A DNA stretch of 14,829 nt, from positions 140,498 through 155,326 of the forward strand of contig CAMPET010000129.1 in NCBI GenBank assembly GCA_946803715.1, written 5' to 3'. How positions within the stretch are numbered: position 1 is the first letter of the stretch; each line of letters starts with the position of its first letter. The notes under the pieces are model-generated. The model worked only from the letters and a program-made list of their open reading frames with translations, ran no database searches and had not been told where the DNA came from. A program made the position numbers and the translations under genes. Source of the stretch: Beroe ovata (taxonomy: Eukaryota; Ctenophora; Nuda; Beroida; Beroidae). Below, in pieces: positions 14,371 to 14,829 of this stretch.

Positions 14371-14829
14371 GAGGCTTCAAACGAAAGTTGGAGTTATCTC
14401 CAACAGACATTGACATTCGGAATCACACACTTTGCGTGCTATTCCGGTTTATGTTTCTACGTTCTATACGGATTTTTTTCACGAAATGACAAGATATTGA
14501 AGTGAGATGTGTAAAAATGTCAGATATGTCGACAAAATTCCAAAATTTCCGGCTGAAATCGCAAAGCTCGAACGGAATTTGAAGAAGTTCTGGTGTGATG
14601 GAAATTTATTAAATTAAGCCGCGCATCTGTGCGCACGCTACAGATAACTTTCTTCGGCGCGTAGCAGAAATTTTGCTAGTACTTTTAGTTAAGGTTGGTG
14701 AACTTCAACGTTTAAGCAGTGTCAAAAGTTATGATGCAATCGAAAATTTTACGTTGCGATGCAATGTTCGCAAATAACTGTGTCTATGTGTGTGCATGTA
14801 TGCATCTAAGTGTGTGTGTGTGTGTGTGT
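14371..14829. other. 3' flank ending in GT microsatellite
   Basis: 3'UTR or flank of the small gene. It holds a candidate ATTAAA at 14608-14613, then GC-rich words (gccgcgcat, gcgcacgc, ggcgcg), and finally a TG/GT-rich tract from about 14780 that becomes a pure GT repeat at 14812-14829 and runs off the end. No further gene is seen. Confidence 0.6.

Overview
The window is nuclear DNA of an animal, most likely an invertebrate. All four host genes are split by short GT-AG introns (36-415 bp; the 36-bp one is uncertain). The encoded families are metazoan: transportin-3, a probable AP1AR/gadkin relative and a tetraspanin. The introns carry minisatellites and MITE-like elements, and an apparently young hAT transposon is present. 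CpG-containing words are common, so strong CpG depletion is not evident. I cannot name the species. There are no bacterial operons, CRISPR arrays, rRNA genes or recognisable tRNA genes.

Layout. 1-1270: a tandem repeat of about 171 bp interleaved with a second dispersed repeat. 1271-2129: no gene recognised; it ends in a 32-bp minisatellite lying in a transportin-3 intron. 2130-4878 (+): the last eight coding exons of transportin-3 (TNPO3). 4879-7050: AT-rich 3'UTR and intergenic DNA. 7051-9152 (+): a four-exon gene for a 348-residue cysteine-rich-N-terminus, acidic protein resembling gadkin; its introns hold two small inverted-repeat elements. 9153-9695: convergent 3' ends. 9696-10939 (-): a tetraspanin in four exons, with an undetermined base in its first exon and no recognisable TM2. 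10951-13562: a complete hAT transposon (perfect 8-bp target duplication, 12-bp terminal inverted repeats, 612-codon transposase ORF). 13740-14370 (+): a probable three-exon gene for a 73-residue protein I do not recognise. The window ends in a GT microsatellite.

Main biological points. (1) With the hAT removed, the tetraspanin and the 73-residue gene would be head to head with only 180 bp between start codons. The transposon sits 11 bp from the tetraspanin ATG and therefore splits what looks like a bidirectional promoter or leader. (2) In one TNPO3 intron a 32-bp tandem repeat has copied the branch-point-like sequence, the 3' splice site and the first ten exon bases; use of any upstream copy would give an immediate stop. 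(3) No multi-gene system such as a defence or biosynthetic cluster is evident. The genes are unrelated housekeeping, trafficking and membrane functions. The novelty lies in the repeats, the splicing architecture and the small unrecognised protein.
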